From Candidatus Uhrbacteria bacterium RIFCSPHIGHO2_02_FULL_57_19 (GTDB taxonomy: Bacteria; Patescibacteriota; Patescibacteriia; 2-12-FULL-57-11): a DNA stretch of 7,566 nucleotides. The notes beneath the pieces are model-generated. The model ran no database searches, was not told the DNA's origin, and worked only from the letters and a program-made list of their open reading frames with translations. Location of the stretch: positions 8,362 through 15,927 of the forward strand of contig MGDZ01000059.1 of assembly GCA_001791115.1 (NCBI GenBank), given 5' to 3'. A program made the position numbers and the translations under genes. Positions 5,754 through 7,566 of the stretch are shown here, piece by piece; the first letter of the stretch is position 1; each line of letters begins with the position of its first letter.

Positions 5754-5782
5754 GCACGCTGCCCCCTTGCACGCTACACGCT
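5754..5782. repeat. Cluster of 7-mers (gcacgct / acacgct) at the other edge of the IVP insert
   Basis: The plus strand carries gcacgct at 5754-5760 and 5769-5775, then acacgct at 5776-5782. The last unit overlaps the TAG stop of the GspJ/PilW-like gene (5781-5783). On the minus strand these read agcgtg, the complement of the cacgct blocks at 5240-5265, so the two clusters stand as imperfect inverted repeats around the IVP gene: two blocks of six matching bases separated by one mismatch. Confidence 0.7.
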
Positions 5783-6317
5783 ATCTATTCCTCAACTCTA
5801 CGGAAGTGCGGATGGTGGTCGAGGCGGCATAGACAGTAGCCCGTCCGCCGGGATTGATGAATTCCACGGTGAGCGTCAGACCGACATGGCGCGAACCCCC
5901 ATCCGAAAGATTGCGGAAAGTAAGATTGGTCACCTGGGCCTCGTTGGAAGTAAGCGGGGTGAAAGTGGAGGTGGCTCCCTGGCGGATGCGCAGAATGTTG
6001 CCGGCAACGTCGAATTCCGTGGGATTAAGCGTCGAGGAAGCCATTTCCAGCGAAAGCACCTTGCCGGCATTGATGGGAAGAGCCAGGTTGGCGTCGAAAG
6101 TTGAAGAAGTGGCGCGAATGGACTTGGCCGCCCGGATTTCCAGCAACATCCTTTCCGTTGCCAACCGCGAGTTCTGCTGGACCTCGAGAGCGGCCACTCC
6201 TCGGGTGCGATCGTCAAGGGTGTCAATGACAAAACCGGCGAAAACCACCAGCATGCCGCCGATAAACAGCACGTAGAGCAAAACTTCGACGAAACTGAAA
6301 CCGAAAGGGCGCCTCAT
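5781..6317 (-). CDS. GspJ/PilW-like minor pseudopilin
   Basis: A 178-residue prepilin with the short leader MRRPFG followed by FSFVEVLLYVLFIGGMLVVF; cleavage is expected between G6 and F7, and the conserved Glu stands at mature position 5. A 25-residue hydrophobic helix is followed by EVQQNSRLATERMLLEIRAA, a pattern usual in the PilW/GspJ group, and then a Ser/Thr-rich beta domain ending TTIRTSVELRNR. There are no Cys residues. In other systems such proteins form the initiating or tip complex of pili or pseudopili. The ATG is one base after the TGA of the upstream propeller gene (TGATATG), which implies translational coupling in one operon. GGTGAT lies just before the start as a weak ribosome site. 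The stop codon lies inside a 7-mer repeat, which marks the edge of the apparent IVP insert. Confidence 0.9.
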   Translation of the reverse strand: MRRPFGFSFVEVLLYVLFIGGMLVVFAGFVIDTLDDRTRGVAALEVQQNSRLATERMLLEIRAAKSIRATSSTFDANLALPINAGKVLSLEMASSTLNPTEFDVAGNILRIRQGATSTFTPLTSNEAQVTNLTFRNLSDGGSRHVGLTLTVEFINPGGRATVYAASTTIRTSVELRNR

Positions 6318-6318
6318 A

Positions 6319-7566
6319 TCACCAGGGTGTGTAAGTGAAGGTCACGTCGTGGACGAACGGCGTGTCCGTGCCGTCGCCGTTCAAGAAGACCCGGAACTTC
6401 AAGAAACGGTCGCCGGCATGCGAGGGATTGATAAGCTCACCGGCGAGCTGGGTAAAGAAATCCGTCTCATCCCCATCCTCGTCACCATCCGGCCCTGACC
6501 AGGTGGCGGAAAAAACGCCAGGCACACCTCCGGCATCCGGAGCGGTTTTGATCTGGAGACGCACGGTCTGGCCAGATTTTCTAATGTGCTCTGTCCAGGA
6601 AACGATGCTGATGGTGGAAGAGGCGCCAAAGTCCAGATTAGGTGATTCGTAACTGCCGACGGTGAACAATCCGCCGGCCACCCCCGCGCGATAAATCTGC
6701 AGTTCCTGCGAATTGTGTTCGGTGGCCGCGTAGAGTTCAGTCTCCGCGAAAACCAGGTCCGGCACATCGGCGTCGGCGTCAATCTGGCCAAAAAGCACGG
6801 GCGAAGCCGGATTAGCCGCGTTGATCATCTGAATCTCCCGGCCGCCGGTGGTTCCTCCGACAAAAACCGTCGAACCATTAGTGGAAGCCACGGCGAGCAG
6901 GGTGCCGGCCAGGGATAAACCTCCGAGCTGGCTCATCGAAGCCGGATTGGCCACATTGGCCGTGATAAAATCCACTCCCCCATCCCGGACCAGATAGGCC
7001 GTCTGCCCGCCGGGGTCCAGAGCAATATCCACTCCGTTATTGATGCCGGAGACATCCAGTCCGCCCTGAAGTCCGGGGGCCGCCGAATTGGAGATATCCA
7101 AAGCCAGGATTTCCTGGGTGTCCGAAGAGGTGGCCAGGAAAGCGGTGGATGTGGCCAGGGCCAGGCCGGCGGCGCCGTTTCCTATTTCATATGAACCGAG
7201 TATGGACGGCGTCACTCCATCGACGCCAACGACATAAAACTCCGCGCCCAAAGGGTTGTTTTGCAGGGTTACATAGGCCGTCCGTCCCCGGACCGCCACT
7301 CCTTGGGCATCGGCCGTTCCGGGAATATCGACTGAAAAAAGCAAGCTGGGACTGGCCGGGTTAGCCATTGAGACGGCCACGAGTTCCTGACTGTCCGAGT
7401 TTGTAGCCAGGTAGAGCCGATCCCCCTCAAGCCACATCTCGTTTACGCTGGCTCCGATCTCCAAATTGCTAAAAAGAGACGGTGAAGTCGAACTTGAGGC
7501 GTTGACCAGATAAAGTTCCGGACCCGAACCGTTCTGAAGAGTGCCGACAAAGGCCAGGCCGCAGGC
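6319..7566 (-). CDS. Secreted LVIVD-type beta-propeller protein, C-terminal part (cut by window edge)
   Basis: The frame is open to base 7566 with no break, so the N-terminus is outside the window; 415 residues are visible. A TTG at 7464 could serve as a start, but the same repeat pattern continues upstream of it, so it is not the start. Seven repeats of 43-48 residues begin near visible residues 17, 61, 109, 152, 198, 244 and 288. Each has a strand such as ELVAVSMANPASPSLL, then a Gly-rich turn and a strand such as GRTAYVTLQN. This is the LVIVD-like beta-propeller pattern. Residues 310-415 form a separate beta-rich domain ending FTYTPW, with an acidic loop DGDEDGDETD (360-369) that looks like a calcium site. 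Its place one base ahead of a minor pseudopilin gene suggests a pilus tip or surface adhesin comparable to PilY1, which also has a propeller. That role is inference. Confidence 0.8.
   Translation of the reverse strand, partial: ACGLAFVGTLQNGSGPELYLVNASSSTSPSLFSNLEIGASVNEMWLEGDRLYLATNSDSQELVAVSMANPASPSLLFSVDIPGTADAQGVAVRGRTAYVTLQNNPLGAEFYVVGVDGVTPSILGSYEIGNGAAGLALATSTAFLATSSDTQEILALDISNSAAPGLQGGLDVSGINNGVDIALDPGGQTAYLVRDGGVDFITANVANPASMSQLGGLSLAGTLLAVASTNGSTVFVGGTTGGREIQMINAANPASPVLFGQIDADADVPDLVFAETELYAATEHNSQELQIYRAGVAGGLFTVGSYESPNLDFGASSTISIVSWTEHIRKSGQTVRLQIKTAPDAGGVPGVFSATWSGPDGDEDGDETDFFTQLAGELINPSHAGDRFLKFRVFLNGDGTDTPFVHDVTFTYTPW

Noticed and set aside
5240..5782. CRISPR-like array from the 7-mer repeats
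   Set aside because: Units are seven bases with no spacers in one cluster and irregular short gaps in the other, which does not fit CRISPR repeats.

Overview
The window is dense with genes, and every gene I accept reads on the minus strand, so transcription runs from base 7566 toward base 1. It looks like a type IV pilus locus from a candidate-phyla-radiation bacterium (Patescibacteria). That placement is inference. It rests on the style of the pseudopilins, a PilM-like protein carrying an extra C-terminal domain of a kind I associate with these genomes, a four-helix-bundle 23S-intervening-sequence-type (IVP) gene among the pilus genes, and an O-antigen-ligase-family gene with the sequence pattern usual in that group. 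TGA is used as a stop by three genes here, which argues against the genetic code in which UGA is glycine (Gracilibacteria, Absconditabacteria).

Layout in transcription order. (1) 7566-6319: the end of a large secreted beta-propeller protein, cut by the window edge; likely a pilus-associated adhesin. (2) 6317-5781: a GspJ/PilW-like minor pseudopilin, one base after gene 1. (3) 5783-5645: a 137-base non-coding stretch with copies of a 7-base repeat and two interlocked inverted repeats. (4) 5644-4868: one reading frame that joins a four-helix-bundle IVP domain to a PilX/GspK-like minor pseudopilin, with a 7-bp tandem repeat at the junction. (5) 4779-2695: a PilM-like actin-fold ATPase fused through a membrane helix to an extracytoplasmic domain resembling baseplate-J-like proteins. 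(6) 2680-552: four tandem paralogous pilins of about 160 residues, sharing a four-cysteine pattern, with an internal extended -10 promoter between the third and the second. (7) 510-542: a strong hairpin terminator. (8) 475-1: the N-terminal 158 codons of an O-antigen ligase/polymerase-type membrane protein, cut by the other window edge.

How they may work together: the four pilins are candidates for fibre subunits, the two minor pseudopilins and the propeller protein would make the initiating or tip complex, and the PilM fusion would be the inner-membrane platform. No motor ATPase (PilB/PilT), PilC or prepilin peptidase is visible, so these must lie elsewhere. The O-antigen-ligase-like protein could add glycans to the pilin, by analogy with pilin glycosyltransferases next to pilin genes, but it sits after the terminator and could be unrelated.

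The most unusual part is 4868-5783. An IVP gene has apparently landed between two minor pilin genes so that its frame runs straight into the pilin at the prepilin cleavage site. Complementary 7-base repeat clusters bound the insert, and a REP-like palindrome motif sits within it and again directly against the PilM start codon.
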